From NCBI GenBank assembly GCA_050248955.1, contig JBFWRK010000006.1:1-64000 (forward strand): a stretch of DNA of 64,000 bases, read 5' to 3'. The notes under the pieces were generated by a model. That model saw only the letters and a program-made list of their open reading frames with translations, made no database searches and was not told the origin of the DNA. Shown here piece by piece: positions 42,658-51,941 of this stretch. This DNA comes from JBFWRK01 sp050248955. GTDB lineage: Bacteria; Actinomycetota; Acidimicrobiia; Acidimicrobiales; Ilumatobacteraceae. The first letter of the stretch is position 1, and every line of letters begins with the position of its first letter. The translations under genes were made by a program, and so were the position numbers.

Positions 42658-44355
42658 ATGCCACAACCAACTCCGATCATCGAGCGCCTCCAGGCAGCCG
42701 CTGATCGGTCGACCGGGGTGCGCTTCGTCGGCCCGTCCGTCGTTCCGGAGCACGGCGACGCGTTCGTCTCCTGGGCGCAGCTGCACGACGAGGCCAGAGC
42801 GGTCGGCGCCGCGCTGCAGGCGCGAGGGATCGTCCCCGGCGACCACGTCGCGATCCTCGGCCCGACGAGCCGGGCGCTGATCACCGCCGTGCAGGGTTGT
42901 TGGCTGGCCGGCGCCGCCAGCATGGTGCTCCCGCTGCCGATGCGGATGGGCTCGATCGAGGCGTTCGTCGAGTCGACACGAGCCCGCATCCGTCACGGGC
43001 GGGCGAAGCTCGTGCTGATCGACGACGTGCTGGCGGCGTTCTACGCGGCAGCGCCCGGCGACCCGCCGATCGAGCCGATGGCCGCGGTGCTGCCGGGCAG
43101 CGGAAACGGCCGCGCTGGCGCGATCGAGATCCCGGGACCCGATCCCGAGCGGCTCGTGATCCTGCAGTACACGAGCGGATCGACGAGCGAGCCGAAGGGC
43201 GTGATGATCCCCGACCGCGTCCTCGGTGCGAACATCGACGCCTGCCTCGAGGCGGCGGCGTTCACCCACGACGACGTGATGGTGTCGTGGTTGCCGCTCT
43301 ACCACGACATGGGGCTCGTCGGCTTCCTCGCGATCCCGATGACGACCGGCGTGGCGCTCGTGCAGGCTGCACCGCAGGACTTCCTCGCCCATCCCGGCCA
43401 CTGGATGCAGTGGATGTCCGACCAGCGCGGCACGGTCACCGCGGGGCCGAACTTCGCCTGGGTGCTGGCGGCACGCGCGCTGCGGCGGATGGAGGGGCTC
43501 GACCTCTCTCCGATCCGGGTCGCGCTGTCCGGTGCCGAGCCGGTGGATCCTGCCGCGGTCGAGTCGTTCGTCGAGGCGGCAGCTCCGTTCGGGTTCCGTC
43601 CCGGCGCCGTGTTCCCGGCGTTCGGGATGGCGGAAGTGGCGATCGGCGGGGCGTTCCCGCCGCCGATGCGCGGCCTCGTGTGCGACACGGTCGATCGCGC
43701 CGCGCTCGAGCGCGAGCGCGTCGCCCGCCCGGTGGAGGTCTTCGATCCCGACGACGAAGCGGTGCGCGTCCGCCGCTTGCCCCTGCTCGGCCGCGCGGTG
43801 CCAGGCCTGGAGCTGCGCATCGTCGATCCAGCGACACGGGCACCGCTGGCCGAGCGACAGGTGGGCGAGCTGCTCATCCGCGGCACGTCGGTGACGCCCG
43901 GCTACTACGAGCGACCGGAGGCGACGGCGGAGCTGTTCTTCGACGGCTGGCTCATCACCGGCGACCTCGGGTACCTGCTCGACGGCGAGCTCGTCCTGTG
44001 CGGGCGGATCAAGGACGTGATCATCGTCGGCGGCCGCAACGTGTTCCCGGAGGACATCGAGCGGGCGGTCGGCCAGATCGAAGGCATCCGGGCCGGGAAC
44101 GTGATCGCGTTCGGCGTCGAGGGCTACAAGGGCAAGGAGAGCGTCGTCGTCGTGGCGGAGACCCGGGACGACGACATCGAGGCCATGCGTCACCTCGTGC
44201 ACACGCGAGCGCTCGAGGTCTGTGGCCTGCCCCCGCGCGACGTGATGCTCGTGCGGCCCGGCACCTTGCCGAAGACGTCGAGCGGCAAGCTGCAGCGTTC
44301 GAAGTGCCGCGAGCTCTACCTGGCCGAGGAGCTCGCCGTCGTCGGCGTCAGCTGA
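42658..44355 (+). CDS. Fatty acyl-AMP ligase-like (FAAL) / acyl-CoA synthetase family enzyme
   Basis: 565 residues from the ATG at 42658 (MPQPTPII); a TTG at 42595 in frame is less likely. ANL superfamily landmarks: LQYTSGSTSEPKGVMI (phosphate loop), SWLPLYHDMGLVGFLA (the 'LPLxHDMGL' typical of FAALs), ALSGAEPVDP, FPAFGMAEVAIGG, and the C-terminal GELVLCGRIKDVIIVGGRN with KTSSGKLQR (catalytic Lys). It activates a fatty acid as acyl-AMP; FAALs normally pass it to a carrier protein or synthase. No polyketide synthase or carrier gene is adjacent, so the acceptor is unknown. Confidence 0.87.
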   Translation: MPQPTPIIERLQAAADRSTGVRFVGPSVVPEHGDAFVSWAQLHDEARAVGAALQARGIVPGDHVAILGPTSRALITAVQGCWLAGAASMVLPLPMRMGSIEAFVESTRARIRHGRAKLVLIDDVLAAFYAAAPGDPPIEPMAAVLPGSGNGRAGAIEIPGPDPERLVILQYTSGSTSEPKGVMIPDRVLGANIDACLEAAAFTHDDVMVSWLPLYHDMGLVGFLAIPMTTGVALVQAAPQDFLAHPGHWMQWMSDQRGTVTAGPNFAWVLAARALRRMEGLDLSPIRVALSGAEPVDPAAVESFVEAAAPFGFRPGAVFPAFGMAEVAIGGAFPPPMRGLVCDTVDRAALERERVARPVEVFDPDDEAVRVRRLPLLGRAVPGLELRIVDPATRAPLAERQVGELLIRGTSVTPGYYERPEATAELFFDGWLITGDLGYLLDGELVLCGRIKDVIIVGGRNVFPEDIERAVGQIEGIRAGNVIAFGVEGYKGKESVVVVAETRDDDIEAMRHLVHTRALEVCGLPPRDVMLVRPGTLPKTSSGKLQRSKCRELYLAEELAVVGVS

Positions 44356-44386
44356 ACTGCGTCAGCTGAACTGCGTCAGCTGAACG
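44345..44386. repeat. Three tandem copies of a 14-bp unit spanning two convergent stop codons
   Basis: GCGTCAGCTGAACT occurs at 44345-44358 and 44359-44372, and again with its last base changed at 44373-44386. Each unit contains the palindrome TCAGCTGA. The first copy holds the FAAL stop codon (TGA 44353-44355); the last holds the stop of the GGDEF/EAL gene on the other strand (44378-44376). The only sequence between the two genes is therefore a triplication. Confidence 0.95.
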
Positions 44387-47300
44387 CTTCGAGCGCCGAC
44401 CGGCCGCGCTGCAGATGCTTCGACCGGTACATCGCGGCATCCGCGTCGTGCAGCAGCCGATCGAGCTCGCCGACGTCGGCGGCCGTCGCCATGCCGATGC
44501 TGCACCCGACGGTGACCGCTCCACCGCACGCGAGCTCGATCGGCAACGGCAGGTCCTCGCGCAGGCGTCTGACGAGCGCTGCCGCATCGCGCGCCGACGT
44601 GTTCGGGCACAGGACGAGGAACTCGTCGCCACCGATGCGGGCGACCACGTCGCTGTCCCGCACCAGCGCCCGCATCCGTTCCGCCGTCTCGATCAGGACG
44701 TGGTCGCCGGCGGGGTGGCCGTGGGTGTCGTTCACCGTCTTGAAGTCGTCCAGGTCGATGACGACGAGCGAGGCGGGCAGCGACCGGCTCTCGGCGAGGC
44801 TGCTCATCGCGCTCGTGAACACCGAGCGGTTCGGCAGATCCGTCAGCGGATCGTGGGTCGCCCGGTGCTGCAGCTCGAGCTCGAGTCCCCGGCGGTCGCC
44901 GATGTCGCGCACAGAACCCCAGAACTCGCGCCGGCCATCCTCGAGCTCCACCATCCGGCTGCTGACGGCGGCCCACACCCAACCGCCGTCGGCGGCGGCG
45001 ATGCGCGTCTCGAACGTCACGTCCTCGCCCGCGACCAGACGCGCCGTGCTCACCTCCACCACTGCGGAGTCGTCCGGGTGGAAGAGGTTCTTCGCCGGCA
45101 GCCCGACGAGCTCGTCGGGTGGCGTGCCGAGCATGCCGAGCGAGGCGGGCGAGACGTACACGAGCTCGCCCTGCGAGTTGCACAGCGTCACGATGTCGGC
45201 CGCGTGATCGGCCAAGGTGCGGAACCGGTCCTCGACCCGATGCCGAGCATCTTCCAGGCGCCGCCGCTCGAACATCGCCGCGAGCGTGCCGCAGATCAAC
45301 TGGATCGCCGTCCGCTCCGCCTTTGACCACGAGCGCGGTCGTGAGCTCGCCAGTGAGAGCCCGCCGAGCAGGCGGCCGTTCGCCACGAGCGGGATGAGCG
45401 CGCCGCTGCGGTTGTCCTTCGGATCGCGGATGAGGCCGTCCCAGAGACCCTTCTCGAGCAATCGGTCGTCGTAGAAGAACGGCTCGCGGCGCTCGAGCTG
45501 CTTCGCCAGCAGCGGATGGTCGCGGAGGTCGAAGCTCGGGTGGATCTCGGTCTGGGAGCGCTCCGGGACGTACGCCCCGCGGCTCTTCATCACGCTGCCC
45601 TCGAGCTCCTCGATGAAGACGAGCTCGACGTCGAACAGCCGGCTGAGCTCCTTCGCGAAGAAGCTCAACTCGGCCACGCCGGCGAGGGCGTTGTGCCCGA
45701 GGGCGCGCTGTGAGATCTGGAGCGCGAGCTGCTCGAGCTCCTGCGCGTGGTCGTCCCGTTCGCGTTCGACGATCCGATCGGCGATGTCGCGGATGATGAA
45801 CACCATGCTCTCCGCGTCCCCGTCCGACGTCAGCCGGACCGATGACTCGACCCAGCGCCAGCTGCCGTCCGCGTGGCGCAGCCTGTTCTCGGCGACGTCC
45901 TGCCCGCCGGCACTGCGGAGGCGGACGAACGTCGTCGTGCAGCGTTCGAGATCGTCGGGATGGATGAGATGGGCGAGCGGCATCCCGACGAGCTCCTGCG
46001 GCGGGATCCCGAGCAGGCGCTCCGAGGCGCGGCTGACATGTCGCAGCCGCCCGACCAGATCGGTCACGCACAGCAGGTCGCCTGCGTCGTCGATGGCGTG
46101 CGAGAACCGATCGGAAGGTGCGTCCTCCTGCCGGGCGCGGATGCGCACGATGCCCTGCGCGATCGTGGCGGCGATGCTCTTCATCGCCGCGATCTCTTCG
46201 GGCGTGTACCTCCGTCCTGCCGCGTCGGTCTTCACGCCGAGCGTCCCGATCGGGTACCCGATCGCGTAGAGCACGGCCACGGCGATCGAACCCGTGCGTT
46301 CGCTCTCGCCGAAGTGCGTGGCGAGCTCGTCCAGCCAAGGCGACGAGCACGTGGCCAGGTTCTCGACGACGACGATCTCGTTCGAGCCGAGCGCGCGCAT
46401 CCAGTGCGGCAGCTCGGTCACGGGGATCTGCCGGCCCTCGGGATGCGACACGACGCCGTTGATCCGGTCCCATCCGCCGAGCACGCCGAGGGTGCCGGCG
46501 CGCTGCGAGATCTCGTCGACGAACGCGACGTCCACGTCGAGGATCGCGGCAAGGTCGCGCATCGACGTGCCGAGGTTGGCGACGAACGCCTCTGGCGACA
46601 CCCCGAGTGCACCGCGCGCCAGGCGGTCCTGGAGGTTGCGCAGCCGACGGTTGCGCACCACCGATTCCTGCGCCGGTGTCACCCGCCGCATGGCGACGAC
46701 GATGCCGTCGATCGTCCGGTCGTCCGGATGGGACGCGCCCGTCAGCTCGCCGAGGATCCACGAGCCGTCGCGGTGACGCAGGCGGCAGATCGCGAGCGAC
46801 ATGCCGGCGGCGCCCTGCGTGGCCAGACCGAACTGCCGAACCGACCGTCGGACGTCGGAGAGATCGTGTTCGTGGACCAGGTCGAGGTAGCTCGTCCCCG
46901 TGAGCATGTGCGGCTCGAAGCCGAGCAGCGGTGTCACGGTCGGGCTGACGTAGCGGAAGATCCCGTCGGAACCCACGACGGCCACAGCGGAGTCGAGCGG
47001 CGCGGTCAGGCGATCGGCCCAGATGGCGAGGCGCGGATCCTCGAGCGGTGTGCCCGACGACAGGGTGACGGTCAGGCGCTCGTTGCGCGTGGCCGTGGTG
47101 GTCGCGTTCGTGGGTGCGACCGCGATCGGTACCTCTGAGTCCTCGCCCCGCCGTCGTTCGGCGATCACCGCCGGCCACGACGTCTCCAGCCAGCGCGGCG
47201 CGTGCGAGGCCGGCCCGGGACGAGCGAGGAGGAAGCCCTGTGCCTGCGTCGCGCCGAGCCGGGCCACGACGTCCCACTCGGCGACGCGTTCGACGCCCTC

Positions 47301-48023
47301 GACGATGCTGTCGACGCCGAGCGAACGGCACACCTCGATCACCGCCCCGGTGATCGCGGCGTCCGGTGCCGACGCGTCGATCGCCCGCACGAAGGACCGA
47401 TCGATCTTGACGGCGCTGAACGGGAGCCACCGAAGGTGGGTGAGCGACGAGAACCCGGTCCCGAAGTCGTCGAGTGCAATCTCGACCCCGGTCTCGCGCA
47501 ACGCGTTGAGCACGGACACGGCGTCGTCGAGGTTGCGCAGGACACCGGACTCGGTCAGCTCGAGGCCGAGCGAGTCACCCGAGAGGCCATGGTCGGCGAG
47601 CGCCCGGTGGACCTGCTGCGGCAGCGCCGAGTGCAGCGCGACGTCGCTGGCGGCGACGTTGACCCACACCCTGATCGAGGCACCGGCGGCCTGCCAGCCG
47701 GCTGCATCGGCGATCGCCCGCTCGAGCACCCAGCCGGTCACCCGGTTCCACAGCCCGTACGTCCCGATCGCATCGAGGAAGTCGCCCGCCGCGAGCAGGC
47801 CGTGGCGCGGGTGCTCCCAGCGGAGCAGCGCCTCCACGCCGACCAGGCGCCCGCTTGCGATCTCGATCTGCGGCTGGTAGAGCAAGCGGAACTGGTCCTG
47901 CAGAACTGCTTGGCGGATGTCGGAGGTCGAGATCACGAGGGCATCCGCACCGGCGCGAGGGCGGAGCTCGACGGCGCTACCGTCGAGAACGTGCTGGGCG
48001 GCCGGTTTGGGCCGCCTGGTCAC
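44376..48023 (-). CDS. Cyclic-di-GMP enzyme with EAL-PAS-GAF-PAS-GAF-PAS-GGDEF layout
   Basis: 1215 residues, GTG start at 48021-48023. The EAL domain is N-terminal (about 35-270): VGVEALLRWEHP, VWVNVAAS, LGLELTES, ALDDFGTGFSSL, AVKIDRSF and VEGVER retain the metal and catalytic residues of a phosphodiesterase. Three PAS and two GAF-type sensor domains follow (about 335-1040). The C-terminal GGDEF (about 1045-1210) shows LPNRSVFTS, DLDDFKTVND and VARIGGDEFLVLCP, with an inhibitory RxxD (RDSD) five residues before GGDEF. Both activities look intact. The domain order is the reverse of the common GGDEF-EAL order. Confidence 0.93.
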   Translation of the reverse strand: MTRRPKPAAQHVLDGSAVELRPRAGADALVISTSDIRQAVLQDQFRLLYQPQIEIASGRLVGVEALLRWEHPRHGLLAAGDFLDAIGTYGLWNRVTGWVLERAIADAAGWQAAGASIRVWVNVAASDVALHSALPQQVHRALADHGLSGDSLGLELTESGVLRNLDDAVSVLNALRETGVEIALDDFGTGFSSLTHLRWLPFSAVKIDRSFVRAIDASAPDAAITGAVIEVCRSLGVDSIVEGVERVAEWDVVARLGATQAQGFLLARPGPASHAPRWLETSWPAVIAERRRGEDSEVPIAVAPTNATTTATRNERLTVTLSSGTPLEDPRLAIWADRLTAPLDSAVAVVGSDGIFRYVSPTVTPLLGFEPHMLTGTSYLDLVHEHDLSDVRRSVRQFGLATQGAAGMSLAICRLRHRDGSWILGELTGASHPDDRTIDGIVVAMRRVTPAQESVVRNRRLRNLQDRLARGALGVSPEAFVANLGTSMRDLAAILDVDVAFVDEISQRAGTLGVLGGWDRINGVVSHPEGRQIPVTELPHWMRALGSNEIVVVENLATCSSPWLDELATHFGESERTGSIAVAVLYAIGYPIGTLGVKTDAAGRRYTPEEIAAMKSIAATIAQGIVRIRARQEDAPSDRFSHAIDDAGDLLCVTDLVGRLRHVSRASERLLGIPPQELVGMPLAHLIHPDDLERCTTTFVRLRSAGGQDVAENRLRHADGSWRWVESSVRLTSDGDAESMVFIIRDIADRIVERERDDHAQELEQLALQISQRALGHNALAGVAELSFFAKELSRLFDVELVFIEELEGSVMKSRGAYVPERSQTEIHPSFDLRDHPLLAKQLERREPFFYDDRLLEKGLWDGLIRDPKDNRSGALIPLVANGRLLGGLSLASSRPRSWSKAERTAIQLICGTLAAMFERRRLEDARHRVEDRFRTLADHAADIVTLCNSQGELVYVSPASLGMLGTPPDELVGLPAKNLFHPDDSAVVEVSTARLVAGEDVTFETRIAAADGGWVWAAVSSRMVELEDGRREFWGSVRDIGDRRGLELELQHRATHDPLTDLPNRSVFTSAMSSLAESRSLPASLVVIDLDDFKTVNDTHGHPAGDHVLIETAERMRALVRDSDVVARIGGDEFLVLCPNTSARDAAALVRRLREDLPLPIELACGGAVTVGCSIGMATAADVGELDRLLHDADAAMYRSKHLQRGRSALEAFS

Positions 48024-48121
48024 CTCTGAGCTCCCGCAACGCTGGGCATGAGATCACGCAGTGTGCCATAACGAACACTGATCGTGGGGGAGTTCGAGTG
48101 GTCCGTTCGACTCGACTTCGC

Positions 48122-49141
48122 TCAGGCCGCCTTGACCTCGTCGAGCACCTTCCGCCAACGCTCGGGGTCCGACGCGTACGGGGCGTAGAAGCTGATCCGC
48201 TGGATGACGTCGCCGTAGCGGCGGTGGAGCTCCGGAGCGATCCGCTCCGGCTCACCGACGACGGCGAACGTGTTGAGCACCTCGTCGTCGATCAGCTCGC
48301 CCATCTCGACCCATTTGCCCTGCTTGGACAATGTGTTAAGGGTGTCCTGGAGGCCGCCCCAGCCGTGGAGCTCGAGCACCGGCCGGTACGCCGGCGTCGA
48401 GCCGTAGAACGCGATCTGCTGGCGGGTTCCGGCGGTCGCAGCGGCGAGCTCGTCCTCGTCGGCGCCGGTCACGACGAAGCTCGGGCCGATGATCTCGAAG
48501 CCGTCCAACGTCTTGCCCACCTTCGCCCGGCCGCGAGTGAGTGCCGGGAGAGTCACCTCGCGCAGGTAGCGCTCGGTCGTGAAGCCGTGGCAGATGAACC
48601 CGTCGCACACCTCACCGGCGACCTCGGTCATCAGCTCCCCGACGCCGGCGAGGAAGATCTTCGGCACCCCGAAGTCGCCCAGGTCGGCCGCGTCCGGCGT
48701 GAAGAACGGCGTCATCAGCGTGTGCCGGTAGTGCTCGCCCCGGAACTCGAGCTTCGTGCCCGTCAGCCAGCAGTCCCAGATCGCCCGGATCGCCTGGATC
48801 ATCTCCCGCATCCGGGCCGCCGGGTGGCTCCACGGCATCGAGAACCGCTTCTCGATGTGCGGCTTGATCTGGCTGCCCAGGCCGAGCACGAAGCGTCCCT
48901 TCGAGAACGACTGCAGATCCCACCCGATGTTCGCGAGCAGCATCGGGTTGCGGGCGAACGCCACGGCGATGGACGTGCCGAGCTCGATGTGCTCGGTGTG
49001 CTCGGCGGCGAGCAGCAACGGGAAGAACGGATCGTGGTTGGTCTCCGCCGTCCAGATGCCCGAGTAGCCAGCGGCTTCCGCCTCCTGGGCGTGGCGTCCT
49101 GCCTTGGCCAGATCGGTCCCGATGCCTCCGTCAACCTTCAT
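48122..49141 (-). CDS. F420-dependent LLM-class oxidoreductase (TIGR03617-type)
   Basis: 339 residues from the ATG at 49139-49141. Luciferase-like barrel landmarks: AEAAGYSGIWTAETNHDPFF, IELGTSIAVAFARNPMLLAN, FVLGLGSQIKPHIEKRFSMPW and FGVPKIFLAGVGELM. This matches the F420-dependent TIGR03617 branch common in actinobacteria that carry coenzyme F420. Substrate unknown. It is 98 bp upstream of the c-di-GMP gene on the same strand. Confidence 0.9.
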   Translation of the reverse strand: MKVDGGIGTDLAKAGRHAQEAEAAGYSGIWTAETNHDPFFPLLLAAEHTEHIELGTSIAVAFARNPMLLANIGWDLQSFSKGRFVLGLGSQIKPHIEKRFSMPWSHPAARMREMIQAIRAIWDCWLTGTKLEFRGEHYRHTLMTPFFTPDAADLGDFGVPKIFLAGVGELMTEVAGEVCDGFICHGFTTERYLREVTLPALTRGRAKVGKTLDGFEIIGPSFVVTGADEDELAAATAGTRQQIAFYGSTPAYRPVLELHGWGGLQDTLNTLSKQGKWVEMGELIDDEVLNTFAVVGEPERIAPELHRRYGDVIQRISFYAPYASDPERWRKVLDEVKAA

Positions 49142-49187
49142 GCCGCCGGACCGTAGTGGTCGAGGCGCGCGCCCGGCGATCCGAGGG

Positions 49188-50105
49188 CTACTCGCTGCCC
49201 TGGTCGCGCAGGTACCGCTCGACCTCGGCTGCCAGCTCGTCCACCGACGGCAGCTCACCGGCGTCGAGTGGTGCGCCGGGACCGTGGTTGGAGGGGTGCA
49301 GTGAGGACGTGTCGTCGGCGGCCTGCTGCGCGTCGTAGATCTGCTCGAGCTGCCGCACCATCGAACGGTGCTCGTCGTTGCCCGCGACGAGCTCGTCGAG
49401 TCGGGTGCGTTGAAGCAGCGCCTCGCTGCGCAACGACGAGGTGTCGATCGTGACGCCGGTGGCATCGTGGAGACCGGTGATCAGTGCCGCGGATGCCGCC
49501 GGGTAGCTCATGCCCGAGACGTAGTGCGGCACCTGGGCCCAGATGCCGAGCGAGGGGATGCCACGGTCGTGGAAGGCATGCTCGAGCGCCGCTTCCACGC
49601 CAGCGGGCACGTCGACCGAGCTCTTGACGAAGTCGAGCGTCGCGAGGAGCTGCTCGTCCGGCGCGGTGCACGACAACCGGGCGGGTCGTGAGTGGGGCGC
49701 CGCGAACGGGTAGGCGCCGAGACCGACCATCATCCTCACGCCGAGCTCGGCGCTCAGCGAGCAGGCCGCGTCGGCGAAGCGCGACCACGCCGCGTCGGGC
49801 TCGTGTCCGGTGAGCAGGAGGACGTCCTTGCCGTCGCCGTCACGTCCGGCCTTGAGCTCGATCTCGGGCCACACCAGGCGGGTGTTCACGCCGTCGCGGA
49901 GCTCCATGATCGGTCGCCGCGCCCGGTAGTCGATGAACGTGTCGCGATCGAACCGGGCGATCGTCCGTGCCTTGGTGTCCGACTCGAGTGCGGCCATCGC
50001 CGCGAGCGCGGCACCACTCGCATCGATCCATCCCTGCAGCATCACGACGAGCACGGGATCGTGCAGCTCGGGCTGCTCGAGGACCTCGACGACCTGGTCG
50101 GTCAT
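49188..50105 (-). CDS. PAC2 family protein
   Basis: 305 residues. VLVVMLQGWIDASGAALAAMAAL, FDRDTFIDYRARRPIMELRDG, VLLLTGHEPDAAWSRFADA and IPSLGIWAQVPHYVSGMSYPAA are the PAC2 (proteasome-assembly-chaperone-like) family signatures found in many actinobacteria. C-terminal helices with an acidic end. By family knowledge this is a fold shared with proteasome assembly chaperones; bacterial function unclear. The ATG (50103-50105) overlaps the stop of the phosphotransferase gene by 4 bases, so they are coupled. Confidence 0.9.
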   Translation of the reverse strand: MTDQVVEVLEQPELHDPVLVVMLQGWIDASGAALAAMAALESDTKARTIARFDRDTFIDYRARRPIMELRDGVNTRLVWPEIELKAGRDGDGKDVLLLTGHEPDAAWSRFADAACSLSAELGVRMMVGLGAYPFAAPHSRPARLSCTAPDEQLLATLDFVKSSVDVPAGVEAALEHAFHDRGIPSLGIWAQVPHYVSGMSYPAASAALITGLHDATGVTIDTSSLRSEALLQRTRLDELVAGNDEHRSMVRQLEQIYDAQQAADDTSSLHPSNHGPGAPLDAGELPSVDELAAEVERYLRDQGSE

Positions 50106-51151
50106 CCGAGCCGCCCCGTGTACGCGGCAGCTTGCGCGGCCGCCTCGTCGACCTGCAGCTTGAACGGCTCGAGCTCGGCCGGGTCGCGCTCACCGAGCGC
50201 ACCACCGAGGTACCGGGCGTACACGCCTTCGAGGATGCAGGCCAGCTTCCAGAACGCGAACGCGACGTAGACGTCGATGTTGCTCACGTCGCGTCCGCTC
50301 ACCTCGGCGTAGCGAGCGAGCAGCTCGGCCCGGTTCGGGAAGCCCGGGGCCGTGGTCGCCTGGCCGGCCCACGCGCTCGGCTCGTCGTCGGGACCGGTGT
50401 GGTACACCATCAGCAGTCCGACGTCGGCGAGCGGATCACCGAGCGTGCAGATCTCCCAGTCGAGCACGGCGATCACGTTGCCGTCGTCGTCGACCATGCA
50501 GTTGTCGAGTCGGTAGTCGCCGTGCACGACCGACGCACCGAGCTGCTCGGGGATGCGGCCGACGAGGATGTCGTGCACCTCGTCGATGGCCGGTAGCTCG
50601 CGGGTCTTCTGCGCGTTCCACTGGCCGTACCACCGCTTGAGCTGCCGTGCGAGGTAGCCCTCCTTGCGCCCGAGGTCGCTGAGGCCGACCGCATCGACGT
50701 CCACGGCGTGGATCGCGGCCATCGTCTCCGCCAGCGAGAACCCGGCGCGTCGGCGGGCGTCCACGCTGAGGATCGACTCGGCCGCGGCACGGTCCCTGAT
50801 CACGTGTCCGGCGACGTATCCCATCACGTAGAACGGCGCGCCGTTCACGGCCAGATCGTCGCAGTAGCCGAGCGCCGGGGCGACGGGCACAGGGGTGTTG
50901 CGGAGGGCGGCGATGATCTTGTGCTCCCGCCCCATGTCGTGCGCGCTGGCGAGCACATGGCCGAGCGGCGGGCGGCGCAGCACGTACGTCGAGCCGTCTG
51001 CGCCCGTCACCGCGAAGGTCAGGTTGGAGTGGCCGCCGGCGATCAGTCGGAACTCGAACGGCCCACGCGCACCGGCCACGTTGGCCTCCAACCAGGCGGC
51101 CACCATCGGTACGTCGATCCCCGGCGTGTTGGTCCCCGGTTCGGCGCTCAT
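50102..51151 (-). CDS. Aminoglycoside-phosphotransferase/ACAD10-type kinase family protein
   Basis: 349 residues. Nucleotide-site lobe: LIAGGHSNLTFAVTG and YVLRRPPLGHVLASAHDMGRE. The catalytic loop is SVVHGDYRLDNCMVDDDGNV and the metal-binding DWE is in VIAVLDWEICTLGDPLADVG. This belongs to the phosphotransferase branch related to ACAD10/11 kinases, usually linked to fatty-acid or alcohol phosphorylation rather than drug resistance. Start is the ATG at 51149-51151, divergent from the thioredoxin-like gene. Confidence 0.9.
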   Translation of the reverse strand: MSAEPGTNTPGIDVPMVAAWLEANVAGARGPFEFRLIAGGHSNLTFAVTGADGSTYVLRRPPLGHVLASAHDMGREHKIIAALRNTPVPVAPALGYCDDLAVNGAPFYVMGYVAGHVIRDRAAAESILSVDARRRAGFSLAETMAAIHAVDVDAVGLSDLGRKEGYLARQLKRWYGQWNAQKTRELPAIDEVHDILVGRIPEQLGASVVHGDYRLDNCMVDDDGNVIAVLDWEICTLGDPLADVGLLMVYHTGPDDEPSAWAGQATTAPGFPNRAELLARYAEVSGRDVSNIDVYVAFAFWKLACILEGVYARYLGGALGERDPAELEPFKLQVDEAAAQAAAYTGRLG

Positions 51152-51218
51152 GGTCCGTGACGGTAGTGGAGGTCGGGTGGCGAGGCTCAGTCGACGGCCC
51201 CCCGATATCGTTCGTCAG

Positions 51219-51923
51219 ATGGCAATCGACGTCACCGACGCCACGTTCCAGACCGAGGTCATCGAACGCTCGATGACCACGCCCGTCGTCGTCGACCTGT
51301 GGGCGCCGTGGTGCGGCCCGTGCACGACGCTCGGCCCGATCATCGAGCGGGTGATCGCGGCGACGAACGGAGCGGTTGCGCTCGCCAAGGTCAACGTCGA
51401 CGAGAACCCGCAGATCGCCGGCGCCTTCCAGGTGCAGTCGATCCCGGCCGTGTTCGCCGTGCATCGCGGTGCAGTCGTGAACAGCTTCATCGGCGCGCTG
51501 CCCGAGCACGAGGTGCAGCGGTTCGTCGCCACGCTCGGCCCGTCCGAGGAGGAGCTCGCGCTGCAACGGCTCATCGACGCGGGTGACGAGGCCAGCCTCC
51601 GCTCGGCGCTGGAGACCGCGCCGGGCAACGAGACCGTGGTCGTCAAGCTCGCCGAGCTGCTCATCGCCGATGGGCGCGGCGAGGAGGCGCTGGCGGTGCT
51701 CGCCCGGGTCCCCGAGACCGACGCCGTACGGCGCGTGGCCGCCGCCGCGAGGCTGTCGACCAACCCCGATGACGACTACGACACGAAGCTCGTCTCCCTG
51801 CTCGACCAGGTGAAGAGCGACGAAGCGGCGCGGCAGGAGTACGTCGACATCCTCGAGCTGATGGGGCCCGACGATCCGCGCACTGCGGGCTACCGCAAGC
51901 AGCTCACGAGCCGGTTGTTCTGA
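51219..51923 (+). CDS. Thioredoxin-domain co-chaperone (CnoX/YbbN-like) with TPR tail
   Basis: 234 residues from the ATG at 51219. Thioredoxin fold with the active site WCGPC at residues 31-35 and cis-Pro in VQSIPAVFAV. A helical C-terminal part (about 110-234; EEELALQRLIDAGDEASLRS) corresponds to the TPR-like region of CnoX/YbbN chlorine-stress chaperedoxins. In E. coli CnoX the redox site is altered; here the full CxxC is present, so it may be a working oxidoreductase. Cytosolic, no signal. Confidence 0.9.
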   Translation: MAIDVTDATFQTEVIERSMTTPVVVDLWAPWCGPCTTLGPIIERVIAATNGAVALAKVNVDENPQIAGAFQVQSIPAVFAVHRGAVVNSFIGALPEHEVQRFVATLGPSEEELALQRLIDAGDEASLRSALETAPGNETVVVKLAELLIADGRGEEALAVLARVPETDAVRRVAAAARLSTNPDDDYDTKLVSLLDQVKSDEAARQEYVDILELMGPDDPRTAGYRKQLTSRLF

Positions 51924-51941
51924 GGGCGTACCATTGTCCTG

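Noticed and set aside
48024..48121. Additional gene between the c-di-GMP enzyme and the LLM oxidoreductase
   Set aside because: Only 98 bp, no start with ribosome site; likely promoter of the c-di-GMP gene.
50102..51151. Antibiotic-resistance aminoglycoside phosphotransferase
   Set aside because: Motifs fit the ACAD10/11-like metabolic branch and the partner is PAC2; nothing supports drug resistance.
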